A stretch of 64,000 nucleotides of DNA, taken from assembly GCF_016009175.1 (NCBI RefSeq), contig NZ_JADUCM010000005.1:62001-126000 (forward strand), in the 5' to 3' direction. The notes under the pieces are model-generated. The model ran no database searches. It worked only from the letters and a program-made list of their open reading frames with translations, and had not been told where the DNA came from. The translations under genes were made by a program, and so were the position numbers. Below, piece after piece: positions 28,415 through 37,274 of this stretch (position 1 is its first letter; each line of letters starts with the position of its first letter). Source of the stretch: Pseudomonas alkylphenolica. GTDB taxonomy: Bacteria; Pseudomonadota; Gammaproteobacteria; Pseudomonadales; Pseudomonadaceae.

Positions 28415-29782
28415 ATGAGCAAACCGTCGATGTCGTTTTACAACCTGGCCTGGCGCTGGCATTTCTATGCCGGGCTGTTCGTTGCGCCGTTCATGATCCT
28501 GCTGGCGGTTACCGGGATCATCTACCTGTTCAAGCCGCAGCTTGATCCCTTGCTGTACCGCGACTTGATGGTGGTCGAGGCCGGCCACCACGCGCAAAGT
28601 GCCGATACCTTGCTGCAACGTGTGCACGATACCTATCCCAAGGGCCAGGTCAGCCAGTACCTGCCGGCCATAGCCAGCGACCGCAGTGCACAGTTTGTGG
28701 TGAAGGATGCCGGACGTGAACTGAATGTGTTCATCAACCCGTATGACGGCACGCTGCTCGGCGAGCAGGACGCCACAAGCAACCTCCAGGCCGTGGCCCG
28801 CGCGCTGCATGGCGAACTGATGATCGGCACCGTCGGTGACCGATTGATCGAACTGGCCGCCGGCTGGGGCGTCGTGCTGGTGGTGTCCGGCCTTTATCTC
28901 TGGTGGCCCCGGGGCAAGCGCAGTGCCGGCGTGCTGTGGCCACGCCTGAATGCGCGCGGGCGTATCCTCTGGCGCGACCTGCACGCCGTGACCGGGTTCT
29001 GGGGATCGGCGCTGTTGCTGCTGATGCTGCTCAGCGGCATGACCTGGACCGGCTTCTGGGGCGCGAAATACGCCGATGTCTGGAACCGCTTTCCGGCAGC
29101 GATGTGGAACGACGTGCCGAAGTCCGACCAACAGGCCCGCGACCTCAATACTGCCTCCCGCCAGACCGTGCCGTGGGCGGTGGAAAATACACCGATGCCG
29201 CAGTCCGGCGCTCACGCCGGGCATCAAGGCCACGACATGGGTGCCATGGCACCGGCCGCTCCCCAGGTAAGCTTGCAGTACGTTCAGGACCTGGCCACTG
29301 CGCAGGCGGTTGCTCCCGGCTACAGTATCACCCTGCCCACCTCGGCCCAGGGCGTGTACACCATTGCCGTGTTTGCCGATGACCCGCGCAACGACGCCAC
29401 ACTGCATATCGACCAGTACACCGGCAAGGTGCTGGTGGATGTACGCTGGCAACACTACAACGGCGTTGCCCGTGCCACCGAACTCGGGGTGATGCTGCAT
29501 GAAGGCAAGATGTTCGGCCCGCTCAACCAGGTCATCATTCTGCTGGTGTGCCTGATGATCCTGCTGGGCTCGGTCAGCGGCCTGGTGATGTGGTGGAAGC
29601 GGCGCCCCGAAGGTGGCCTGGGCGTACCGCCGATTCGCCACGACCTGCCGCGCTGGAAAACCGCGACCGTGATCATGCTGCTGTTGGGCGCTGCCTTTCC
29701 GCTGGTGGGCGGCTCGATGTTGCTGGTGTGGCTGCTTGACCGCTATGCGCCGCCGCTGCTGCGCACAAATCCGCTAACATAA
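28415..29782 (+). CDS. PepSY-associated membrane protein
   Basis: The 455-residue product shows four membrane segments typical of PepSY_TM proteins: one near residue 25 (FYAGLFVAPFMILLAVTGII), one near 155, one near 200 (GSALLLLMLLSGMTWTGFWG) and two close together near the C-terminus. Between them is a periplasmic region with a His/Met-rich loop (HAGHQGHDMGAMAP). The ATG at 28415 has GGGAG upstream; an in-frame ATG at 28400 is possible. Such proteins often accompany TonB receptors and are thought to help reduce or pass on metal chelates. Here the histidines point to copper, but the substrate is inferred. Confidence 0.83.
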   Translation: MSKPSMSFYNLAWRWHFYAGLFVAPFMILLAVTGIIYLFKPQLDPLLYRDLMVVEAGHHAQSADTLLQRVHDTYPKGQVSQYLPAIASDRSAQFVVKDAGRELNVFINPYDGTLLGEQDATSNLQAVARALHGELMIGTVGDRLIELAAGWGVVLVVSGLYLWWPRGKRSAGVLWPRLNARGRILWRDLHAVTGFWGSALLLLMLLSGMTWTGFWGAKYADVWNRFPAAMWNDVPKSDQQARDLNTASRQTVPWAVENTPMPQSGAHAGHQGHDMGAMAPAAPQVSLQYVQDLATAQAVAPGYSITLPTSAQGVYTIAVFADDPRNDATLHIDQYTGKVLVDVRWQHYNGVARATELGVMLHEGKMFGPLNQVIILLVCLMILLGSVSGLVMWWKRRPEGGLGVPPIRHDLPRWKTATVIMLLLGAAFPLVGGSMLLVWLLDRYAPPLLRTNPLT

Positions 29783-29799
29783 GCGCCCGTTTTCGACAC

Positions 29800-29829
29800 A
29801 GACCTGCCAGCAATGGCCCTGGCAGGTCT
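29800..29829. other. Perfect 11-bp hairpin between the PepSY gene and the ABC importer
   Basis: AGACCTGCCAG and CTGGCAGGTCT pair around an 8-base loop. The stem sits 11 bases before the ATPase start and lacks a T tract. It may damp read-through or stabilise the RNA end. Only the symmetry is seen. Confidence 0.6.
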
Positions 29830-29840
29830 GCAGGACCTTC

Positions 29841-30629
29841 ATGACTACCCTGAGTATCAGCGACCTGCACTGGTCGCCCCTGGGCCACGGCCATTGTCAT
29901 CATCAGTTCCGGCTGCGCGAGATCAACCTGCAGGTCAGGGCCGGTGAATTCGTCGGCCTGATCGGCCCCAACGGCAGCGGCAAGACCAGCCTGCTGCGCT
30001 GTGCCTACCGGTTCAACAAGCCCGAGCGTGGCGTGGTGCGCCTGGATGAACAGGACCTGTGGCGCCAGTCACCGCGCTGGTGTGCCCAGCGCATCGCCGT
30101 GGTCTTGCAGGAGTTTCCCGATGCCTTCGGCCTGAATGTCGAGGAAGTGGTGGCGATGGGCCGCTCGCCACACAAAGGCCTGTTCGAGGGTGATACCGAC
30201 GAAGACCGTCAACGGGTTGCTGCGGCGCTGCAGACTGTCGGCCTTGCCGGCTTCGACGACCATGCGTTCGCCAGCCTCTCGGGCGGCGAGAAGCAACGGG
30301 TGATCCTGGCCAGGGCGCTGGTGCAGCAACCGCACCTGCTGATTCTCGATGAGCCGACCAACCACCTTGACCCGCGCTACCAGCTGGAGCTGTTGCATCA
30401 GGTACGCCGCCTTGGCGTTGGCACCCTGGCCAGCATTCATGACCTGAACCTGGCGGCGGCATTCTGTGATCGTCTGTACGTGCTGGATCACGGGTGCATC
30501 GTCGCCAGCGGCACACCCACCGAGGTCCTCACCACCGACCTGCTGCACGACGTCTTCGGCGTGCAGGCACTGGTCGACCGCCATCCACTCGCCGACCACC
30601 CACGCCTTACCTGGATAACCCCGCAATGA
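29841..30629 (+). CDS. ABC transporter ATP-binding protein, FecE/BtuD type
   Basis: This 262-residue ATPase energises an importer of metal chelates or cobalamin. Walker A is GPNGSGKTS, the signature motif is LSGGEKQRVILARAL, and Walker B is LLILDEPTNHLD, followed by the H-loop SIHDLNLA. It starts the three-gene unit ATPase-binding protein-permease, with ATGA overlaps at each junction. Position behind a TonB copper receptor and a PepSY gene, and about 6.5 kb from cob genes, leaves copper, iron chelate or corrinoid as possible substrates. Confidence 0.88.
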   Translation: MTTLSISDLHWSPLGHGHCHHQFRLREINLQVRAGEFVGLIGPNGSGKTSLLRCAYRFNKPERGVVRLDEQDLWRQSPRWCAQRIAVVLQEFPDAFGLNVEEVVAMGRSPHKGLFEGDTDEDRQRVAAALQTVGLAGFDDHAFASLSGGEKQRVILARALVQQPHLLILDEPTNHLDPRYQLELLHQVRRLGVGTLASIHDLNLAAAFCDRLYVLDHGCIVASGTPTEVLTTDLLHDVFGVQALVDRHPLADHPRLTWITPQ

Positions 30630-31573
30630 TCCGAACCACCCTGTTTGTGCTGCTGGGCCTGCTCGCCAGCAGCACTGCGTTTGCCCAGGCAACCCAGTAC
30701 CCGTTGAGCGTGCAGAGCTGCAATCGCCAGGTGACGTTCAACAAAGCGCCCGAGCACGCCCTGAGCCATGACATCAACATGACCCAGATGATGCTCGCCC
30801 TCGGCTTGCGCCAGCGCATGGTCGGCTACAGCGGTGTCAGCGGCTGGAAGGCCGTCACTCCGGCACTACGCAAGGAGCTGGACGGCCTGCCGGAGCTGGC
30901 GGCCAAGTACCCTTCGGTCGAGACCCTGCTCAACGCCAACGTCGACTTTTTCTTTGCCGGCTGGGATTACGGCATGCGCGTCGGAGGCGACCTCACCCCG
31001 CAGACCCTGGCCCCGCTGGGCATCGCGGTGTACGAGCTCACCGAGTCGTGCGCCTTCGTCATGAAGCGCCCGCCTGCCAGCCTCGACGACACCTACACCG
31101 ACCTGCGCAACCTGGGCAGGATTTTCGATGTGCAGGACCGCGCCGCAGCGTTGATCGGCCAGATGCAACAGCGCGTAGCCGCGGTGCAGCAACAACTGCC
31201 GGCCAAACGCCCACGGGTGTTTCTCTATGACAGCGGTGAAGACCGGGCCATGACCTCTGGCCGCCTGGGCATGCCGCAGGCCCTGATCGAAGCCGCCGGT
31301 GGGCGTAATGTGCTTGACGACATCGAGGCGAGCTGGACCCGGGTGAACTGGGAGAGCGTGGTCGAGCGCAACCCCGAAGTCATTGTCATTGTCGACTACG
31401 GCGAAGTCAGCGCCGCGCAGAAGCAAGCGTTCCTCGAACAGCACCCGGCGCTGCAATCGGTACAGGCCATCCGCAAAAAACGCTTCGTGGTGATTCCCTA
31501 TGTGGCCGCCACACCGAGCCTGGAAAACGTCGACGCCATCGAAACCATCGCCGCGAGCCTGCACGGCGTATGA
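30626..31573 (+). CDS. Periplasmic binding protein of a B12/iron-chelate type ABC importer
   Basis: The ATG overlaps the ATPase stop (ATGA) and opens a 315-residue precursor with a signal peptide (LFVLLGLLASSTAFA). The rest fits the class III binding-protein fold used for siderophores, haem and cobalamin: an N-terminal lobe with ALSHDINMTQMMLALGL, a linking helix region near DTYTDLRNLGRIF and a C-terminal lobe ending in NVDAIETIAASL. No lipobox is present, so the protein should be soluble in the periplasm. Ligand not identifiable from sequence. Confidence 0.86.
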   Translation: MIRTTLFVLLGLLASSTAFAQATQYPLSVQSCNRQVTFNKAPEHALSHDINMTQMMLALGLRQRMVGYSGVSGWKAVTPALRKELDGLPELAAKYPSVETLLNANVDFFFAGWDYGMRVGGDLTPQTLAPLGIAVYELTESCAFVMKRPPASLDDTYTDLRNLGRIFDVQDRAAALIGQMQQRVAAVQQQLPAKRPRVFLYDSGEDRAMTSGRLGMPQALIEAAGGRNVLDDIEASWTRVNWESVVERNPEVIVIVDYGEVSAAQKQAFLEQHPALQSVQAIRKKRFVVIPYVAATPSLENVDAIETIAASLHGV

Positions 31574-32580
31574 GTCGCTATCGCCTGTTGTTGCTCGGTT
31601 TGATCGGCCTGCTGTTGGTGTCCTGCGTGGTGTCTCTGGGTTTTGGCGCTGCGCCGGTGCCCGTCGAGGTGGTCTGGCGCGTGCTGCTGTTCAAGGTCGC
31701 CGGCATTGCCCCCGCGACACCCGCCTGGAGCACAGGCCAGGAACACATCGTCTGGCTCATCCGGGTGCCGCGCATGCTGCTGGCAGCGCTGGTCGGAGGC
31801 GGCCTGGCAATGATCGGGGCGGTGCTGCAGGCCGTGACCCGCAACCCGTTGGCCGACCCGCATCTGCTCGGCGTCACTTCTGGCGCGACCCTCGGTGCCG
31901 TGCTGGTAGTGCTGCACATCGGTGAGTTGCTCGGGGTACTGACCCTGCCGCTGGCCGCCTTTATCGGCGCGTTGTGCAGCATGCTGCTGGTGCTGGCCAT
32001 TGCCAGTCGCCATGGCCGCCTGGACAGCGATCGCCTGCTGCTGTGCGGGGTGGCGGTGGCCTTTGTGATGATGGCGATCGCCAACCTGTTGCTGTTTCTT
32101 GGCGACCACCGTGCCAGCTCGGCGGTGATGTTCTGGATGCTCGGCGGCCTGGGCCTGGCGCGCTGGGAGTTACTGCCGATTCCGGCCATCAGCGTCCTGC
32201 TCGGGCTCGCCCTGTTGCTGGGCATGGCCCGCGCGCTGAATGCGCTGATGGCCGGCGAGCAGACGGCAGTCACCCTCGGTTTGAATGTGCGCTCGGTGCG
32301 CCTGCTGGCATTTTTGCTGTGTTCGCTGCTGACCGGCGTACTGGTAGCCATCAGCGGTTCGATCGGCTTCGTCGGCCTGATGGTGCCGCACATCGCCCGG
32401 CGTCTGGTCGGCGCCGAACACACCCGGCTGCTGCCGGTTTGCCTGCTGCTGGGCAGCCTGTTTCTGATCTGGGTCGACGTTGCCGCGCGGACCCTGATCT
32501 CCCCCGAGGACTTACCCATCGGAATTGCCACCGCCGCCATCGGTGGCTTGTTTTTTATCGGCCTGATGCGCAAACGCTGA
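31570..32580 (+). CDS. FecCD-family ABC permease
   Basis: This 336-residue inner-membrane permease has about ten hydrophobic segments. The FecCD/BtuC hallmarks are RVPRMLLAALVGGGLAMIGAVLQAVTRNPLADP and the coupling-helix region GSIGFVGLMVPHIARRLVG. It overlaps the binding-protein gene by four bases and completes the importer. Its partner ATPase and binding protein are encoded immediately upstream. Confidence 0.92.
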   Translation: MSRYRLLLLGLIGLLLVSCVVSLGFGAAPVPVEVVWRVLLFKVAGIAPATPAWSTGQEHIVWLIRVPRMLLAALVGGGLAMIGAVLQAVTRNPLADPHLLGVTSGATLGAVLVVLHIGELLGVLTLPLAAFIGALCSMLLVLAIASRHGRLDSDRLLLCGVAVAFVMMAIANLLLFLGDHRASSAVMFWMLGGLGLARWELLPIPAISVLLGLALLLGMARALNALMAGEQTAVTLGLNVRSVRLLAFLLCSLLTGVLVAISGSIGFVGLMVPHIARRLVGAEHTRLLPVCLLLGSLFLIWVDVAARTLISPEDLPIGIATAAIGGLFFIGLMRKR

Positions 32581-32691
32581 TGATGATCACGCCAGCTTCG
32601 GGCTTGAGACGTATTGTCACGTCTGCGCCGGGAACGCGCGTGTTAGCCTAGCCGCGCACTTGCGAACAGCACTAAACGGAATGCCACTCAC

Positions 32692-34119
32692 ATGACCGCG
32701 AATTCATCCCCGCAACACCCTTCGACGGACGAACACGATCACCTGCAACGCAGCCTGTCCAACCGTCATATCCAGTTGATTGCCATTGGTGGCGCCATCG
32801 GCACCGGCCTGTTCATGGGCTCGGGCAAAACCATCAGCCTGGCTGGCCCTTCGATCATCTTCGTCTACATGATCATCGGCTTCATGCTGTTCTTCGTCAT
32901 GCGTGCCATGGGCGAACTGCTGCTGTCGAACCTCAACTACAAGTCGTTCATCGATTTCTCTGCCGACTTGCTCGGCCCCTGGGCCGGCTACTTCACCGGC
33001 TGGACGTACTGGTTCTGCTGGGTGGTCACCGGTATTGCCGACGTCGTAGCCATCGCCGCCTACACACAGTTCTGGTTCCCCGACCTGCCGCAGTGGATAC
33101 CCGCGCTGACCTGCGTCGGCGTGCTGCTGTCGCTGAACCTGATCACTGTGAAGATGTTTGGCGAAGTCGAGTTCTGGTTTGCCATGATCAAGATCGTCGC
33201 CATCCTTGGCCTGGTCGTCACCGGCTTGTACATGGTCATCACCGGCTTCCAGTCGCCGTCCGGGCGTACTGCGGACCTGGCCAACCTGTGGAACGACGGC
33301 GGCATGTTCCCCAACGGAGTGCTGGGTTTCTTTGCCGGTTTCCAGATAGCCGTGTTCGCCTTCGTCGGCATCGAGCTGGTGGGTACTACCGCCGCTGAAG
33401 CGAAGAACCCGGAGCGCACCCTGCCCCGGGCGATCAACTCGATCCCGATCCGCATCATCGTGTTCTATGTGCTCGCTCTGATCGCGATCATGGCCGTGAC
33501 CCCGTGGCGCGACGTGGTACCGGGCAAGAGCCCGTTCGTCGAGCTGTTCGTGCTGGCCGGCCTGCCGGCGGCGGCGAGCATCATCAACTTCGTAGTCCTC
33601 ACCTCGGCAGCCTCGTCGGCCAACAGCGGGGTGTTTTCCACCAGCCGCATGCTGTTCGGCCTGTCGCAGGAAGGCGACGCGCCCAAAGCGTTCGAGAAAC
33701 TCTCGTCGCGCAGCGTGCCGGCCAACGGTCTGTACTTCTCCTGCGCCTGCCTGCTGCTGGGTGCCGTGCTGATCTACCTGATCCCCGACGTGGTCGAGGC
33801 GTTCACCCTGGTCACCACGGTCTCCGCGGTGCTGTTCATGTTCGTCTGGACGCTGATCCTGCTGTCGTACCTGAGCTACCGCAAACAACGCGCTGCGCTG
33901 CACCAGGCGTCGAACTACAAAATGCCCGGCGGGCGCTTCATGTGCTACGTGTGCCTGGTGTTCTTCGCCGGCATCCTGGTGCTGCTGAGCCTGGAAGACG
34001 ACACCCGTGCGGCGCTGCTGGTGACGCCCATCTGGTTCGTACTGCTGGCGGTGACCTACCAGTTCGTGCGCAGCAAGCGCCATCCGCGTAATGCCATAAA
34101 CAGCACACAGAACGACTGA
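32692..34119 (+). CDS. cycA: D-serine/D-alanine/glycine:H+ symporter
   Basis: CycA imports glycine, D-alanine, D-serine and D-cycloserine. The 475-residue protein has 12 membrane segments and is close to E. coli CycA by eye over its whole length: NRHIQLIAIGGAIGTGLFMG at the first helix, TGWTYWFCWVVTGIADVVAI, ELVGTTAAEAKNPE and TSAASSANSGVFSTSRMLFG. It stands alone, with 111 bases before it and a convergent gene after it. Confidence 0.92.
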   Translation: MTANSSPQHPSTDEHDHLQRSLSNRHIQLIAIGGAIGTGLFMGSGKTISLAGPSIIFVYMIIGFMLFFVMRAMGELLLSNLNYKSFIDFSADLLGPWAGYFTGWTYWFCWVVTGIADVVAIAAYTQFWFPDLPQWIPALTCVGVLLSLNLITVKMFGEVEFWFAMIKIVAILGLVVTGLYMVITGFQSPSGRTADLANLWNDGGMFPNGVLGFFAGFQIAVFAFVGIELVGTTAAEAKNPERTLPRAINSIPIRIIVFYVLALIAIMAVTPWRDVVPGKSPFVELFVLAGLPAAASIINFVVLTSAASSANSGVFSTSRMLFGLSQEGDAPKAFEKLSSRSVPANGLYFSCACLLLGAVLIYLIPDVVEAFTLVTTVSAVLFMFVWTLILLSYLSYRKQRAALHQASNYKMPGGRFMCYVCLVFFAGILVLLSLEDDTRAALLVTPIWFVLLAVTYQFVRSKRHPRNAINSTQND

Positions 34120-34136
34120 AAGCGCTAATGAACAGA

Positions 34137-34165
34137 CAGGGGCGCACCCTATGGGCTCGCCCCTG
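34137..34165. terminator. Hairpin between convergent cycA and protease genes
   Basis: CAGGGGCG and CGCCCCTG pair around a 13-base loop. It sits in the 54-base gap between two convergent genes, where a bidirectional terminator would be expected. No clear T tract is present on either side. Confidence 0.55.
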
Positions 34166-34173
34166 CCGTCAAC

Positions 34174-35610
34174 TTAACTGCGCACCGCCAGGCTTACCAG
34201 AATTGGAAGCGACCAGTTCTTATCATCGATATTCCGGGCCTCCAGCTCTACGGTACCGTTGTACCATCCAGATGGCAGCTCGGGATTATCGGATTTCTCG
34301 TAGCTCAGCATGAATTGCGCACCGCCATTAACGGGATGACAAACGACATAGCTGTTCATGGTCGTGGCCTGCCCCGGACAACCCGGTACTTGCCGCTGAG
34401 CCCTCAGTTTGACCGGACGCTCCACACCGCGGCTATCCGTCAGTTTGACAGTCAGGGTAGTAATGCCCGCTCCGCCGTATGTCAGTGACGTAGGCCCCAC
34501 ATCGCTTGAACGTGCCACCACCCCCACCCGCAGGCGCGCCTGGGCAGGCGCAACGGTCAGGCGCGCTTGATCCTGACTGGACACATAAATCAATCGGGCG
34601 CCTTCGAATGCAGGGCTGTACGAACTGAGTCGATGTGCTTGTTCACGCCACAGCCTGGCCATGTTGGCCGTCTTGGCGTTGCCGATGACGCTGCCATTGA
34701 CCGTGACATCAGGTGTCGAATAGTAGGGTCTGCTATTGCCGCACAGATTGGTTGTGAAGCCACCACCCCCGTTGTAACCATGCTTGTAGTTATCACCTGC
34801 GTTCGGATAACAATGTCCACCTCCAACATTGTGTCCCATTTCATGCTTGAAAGGCGAAGTGCCATGGATGGAGTTGACGCTTGAATTCCCTGGCCTGTAA
34901 GCCCATCCGCCAGCATCGCCCCCCACCGAGAAGCCGACATTGATGTCATGCCGATAATGTGGACGCTGGGCATTCAATTGCCGCTGCCAGTTTGCTAACC
35001 CTGCTGTAGTCACCGGGATGTCTTCGTCGGTGATACGAATACCCGCGAGGCGTAACTCGATGTTGGCGACTTTGGAGTTGCGTAGGCTGAGATTGACCCA
35101 CTCCATCTGCCCCAGGGCAAATGCCATCGGATCTACTTCTCTGGCTGCCAGTGCCTTGGCGGTGAAGCCGACAAGCGCATCAATGTAGTTCATGTTGTCA
35201 GGCGCATATGCGTCGACAGAGTTGCTGTTCTGGACTGGCTGATCGATTTCGTGGTTCCGTGGGAAAACCTGATCCACATCCTGGCTGAAAGTTCGTTTGC
35301 CTTCAGTATCGACCTGCAGGATTCCACGCCCGTCCTCCCGCTCGATAAACGCGGTAACAGCACCATCGGGCGACCTGACCACGACCATGCCGCCTGCGAC
35401 GCCATCTTTCCCCATCAAGTTTCCACTCTCGACCGTATAGCCATTCGAGGTGGTTTCAAGGTGGCTTCCGGTGAATTGCAGACCACCCAGTGCTGTGCGG
35501 TACGTACCTGAAGGCGTTGCCTGGGACGGCGAAGACACATCGGCATGGGCATTGCCAATTAGAAGCATTGCGAGCGTCAGCGGCAACAGCCTGGAGTAAG
35601 CGCGATTCAT
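34174..35610 (-). CDS. Secreted metzincin-like zinc metalloprotease
   Basis: The 478-residue precursor has a signal peptide (cleavage near AHA-D, residue 23), a propeptide-like N-terminal part and a catalytic motif HEMGHNVGGGH at residues 256-266, which is HExxHxxGxxH, the metzincin zinc site. Beyond it, YYSTPDV with a following G-x3-G resembles the region after the active site in reprolysin-like bacterial proteases. No methionine lies between the zinc motif and YYSTPDV, so the usual Met-turn is not obvious. A C-terminal beta-rich region of about 150 residues follows. Lines sampled in the gene are 50-58 % GC, against about 67 % in cycA, which suggests acquisition by transfer. Substrate unknown. 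Confidence 0.8.
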   Translation of the reverse strand: MNRAYSRLLPLTLAMLLIGNAHADVSSPSQATPSGTYRTALGGLQFTGSHLETTSNGYTVESGNLMGKDGVAGGMVVVRSPDGAVTAFIEREDGRGILQVDTEGKRTFSQDVDQVFPRNHEIDQPVQNSNSVDAYAPDNMNYIDALVGFTAKALAAREVDPMAFALGQMEWVNLSLRNSKVANIELRLAGIRITDEDIPVTTAGLANWQRQLNAQRPHYRHDINVGFSVGGDAGGWAYRPGNSSVNSIHGTSPFKHEMGHNVGGGHCYPNAGDNYKHGYNGGGGFTTNLCGNSRPYYSTPDVTVNGSVIGNAKTANMARLWREQAHRLSSYSPAFEGARLIYVSSQDQARLTVAPAQARLRVGVVARSSDVGPTSLTYGGAGITTLTVKLTDSRGVERPVKLRAQRQVPGCPGQATTMNSYVVCHPVNGGAQFMLSYEKSDNPELPSGWYNGTVELEARNIDDKNWSLPILVSLAVRS

Positions 35611-35819
35611 AAGCGATCCCTCATGAGTAATTGAAGTAAGCGTGCAATTTCATACTCGGGGAATTCGCAATCTGGCTGCTACTCACGGAGCTACGAGGTC
35701 CTTGGCACCTTGCCTCAAGCACCAACATGAGGCATGTGCCGCACTGATCACACCCGACTCAGTGCAGTGCGCCCCTGCAAAATGTCGAGACGGCACCGAA
35801 ACCGGGCTTCTTCGCCTGT

Positions 35820-35835
35820 CGGCACGACCTTTGCT
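35820..35835 (+). promoter_or_regulatory. Sigma-54 type promoter upstream of urtA
   Basis: CGGCACGACCTTTGCT matches the -24/-12 consensus TGGCACGN4TTGCT at all fixed positions except the first base, with GG and GC correctly ten bases apart. It lies 52 bases upstream of the urtA ATG. GCACCAACATGAGGC at 35719-35733 is a partial match to an NtrC site. Nitrogen control of urea uptake makes biological sense, but this is a consensus match only. Confidence 0.75.
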
Positions 35836-35887
35836 GAAGCACTCCAGCAAGTCGCAAACAACAACGCCGACACAACGGAGAGAGCAC

Positions 35888-37153
35888 ATGAAGCGTCGCA
35901 GTCTGATCAAGGCTTTTACCCTCAGCGCATCGATCGCCGCGATGGGCCTGAGCTGGAGCATCCAGGCCGCCGAGACCATCAAGGTCGGCATCCTGCATTC
36001 GCTGTCGGGCACCATGGCGATCTCCGAGACGTCGCTCAAGGACATGGCCTTGATGACCATCGAGCAAATCAATGCCAAGGGCGGCGTGAACGGGAAGCTG
36101 CTCGAGCCGGTGGTGGTCGACCCGGCATCGAACTGGCCGCTGTTCGCCGAGAAGGGTCGCCAGTTGCTGACCCAGGACAAGGTTGCCGTGGTCTTCGGCT
36201 GCTGGACCTCGGTGTCGCGCAAGTCGGTCCTACCGGTATTCGAAGAGCTCAACGGCTTGCTGTTCTACCCCGTGCAGTACGAAGGCGAAGAAATGTCGCC
36301 CAACGTCTTCTACACCGGCGCCGCCCCCAACCAGCAAGCGATCCCGGCGGTGGAATACCTGATGAGCGAAGAAGGCGGCGGCGCCAAGCGCTACTTCCTG
36401 CTCGGCACCGACTACGTCTACCCGCGCACCACCAACAAGATCCTGCGCGCGTTCCTGCACAGCAAAGGCGTCGCCGACAAGGACATCGAAGAGGTCTACA
36501 CACCGTTCGGGCATGCCGACTACCAGACCATCGTCGCCAACATCAAGAAGTTCTCTGCCGGGGGCAAGACGGCGGTGATCTCCACCGTCAACGGCGACTC
36601 CAACGTGCCGTTCTACAAAGAGCTGGCCAACCAGGGCCTGAAGGCCACCGACGTGCCCGTAGTGGCCTTCTCGGTGGGTGAAGAAGAACTGCGCGGGATC
36701 GACACCAAACCCCTGGTCGGCCACCTGGCCGCGTGGAACTACTTCGAGTCGGTCCAGAACCCGGTAAACACCCAGTTCGTCAACGACTGGAAGGCCTATG
36801 CCAAGGCCAAAAACCTGCCGGGCGCCGACAAGGCCGTGACCAACGACCCGATGGAGGCCACCTACGTCGGTATCCACATGTGGGCCCAGGCAGTGGAAAA
36901 AGCCGGCACCACCGATGTCGACAAGGTCCGTGAAGCGCTGGCCGGGCAATCCTTCAAGGCACCGTCGGGTTACACCCTGACCATGGACAAGACCAACCAC
37001 CACCTGCACAAGCCGGTGATGATCGGCGAGATCCAGGATGACGGCCAGTTCAACGTGGTCTGGGAAACCGAACAGCCGCTGCGGGCACAGCCGTGGAGCC
37101 CGTTCATTCCCGGGAATGACAAGCGCCCGGATTATGCGGTGAAGGGTAACTGA
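35888..37153 (+). CDS. urtA: Urea ABC transporter, substrate-binding protein
   Basis: UrtA captures urea in the periplasm for the UrtBCDE importer. The ATG has GGAGAG upstream and gives 421 residues with a signal peptide (MKRRSLIKAFTLSASIAAMG, then IQAAETIKVG). The body is a branched-chain amino acid type binding protein; SLSGTMAISETSLKDMALM and PVQYEGEEMSPNVFYTGAAPNQQ are typical of UrtA. The urtABCDE genes follow in the standard order. No urease gene is visible in the window. Confidence 0.95.
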   Translation: MKRRSLIKAFTLSASIAAMGLSWSIQAAETIKVGILHSLSGTMAISETSLKDMALMTIEQINAKGGVNGKLLEPVVVDPASNWPLFAEKGRQLLTQDKVAVVFGCWTSVSRKSVLPVFEELNGLLFYPVQYEGEEMSPNVFYTGAAPNQQAIPAVEYLMSEEGGGAKRYFLLGTDYVYPRTTNKILRAFLHSKGVADKDIEEVYTPFGHADYQTIVANIKKFSAGGKTAVISTVNGDSNVPFYKELANQGLKATDVPVVAFSVGEEELRGIDTKPLVGHLAAWNYFESVQNPVNTQFVNDWKAYAKAKNLPGADKAVTNDPMEATYVGIHMWAQAVEKAGTTDVDKVREALAGQSFKAPSGYTLTMDKTNHHLHKPVMIGEIQDDGQFNVVWETEQPLRAQPWSPFIPGNDKRPDYAVKGN

Positions 37154-37178
37154 GCCATTGGGGCCGCTGTGCGGCCCA

Positions 37179-37243
37179 TTCGCGGGTGAACCCGCTCCCA
37201 CAGTGAACCACACCGAATCTGTGGGAGCGGGTTCACCCGCGAA
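37179..37243. repeat. REP inverted pair between urtA and urtB
   Basis: The 25-base arms TTCGCGGGTGAACCCGCTCCCACAG (37179-37203, shown by its ends TTCGCGGG and CCCACAG) and its exact reverse complement (37219-37243) face each other across 15 bases. This is the common pseudomonad REP sequence with a GCGGGTGAACCCGC core. Lying inside the urt operon, it may lower expression of urtBCDE relative to urtA. Confidence 0.9.
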
Positions 37244-37274
37244 GCATCCACCGCCGACTTCCAGGATTGCCCGC

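Noticed and set aside
35703..35714. TGGCAC...TTGCC as a second sigma-54 promoter before urtA
   Set aside because: The GG and GC elements are too close together for -24/-12 spacing.
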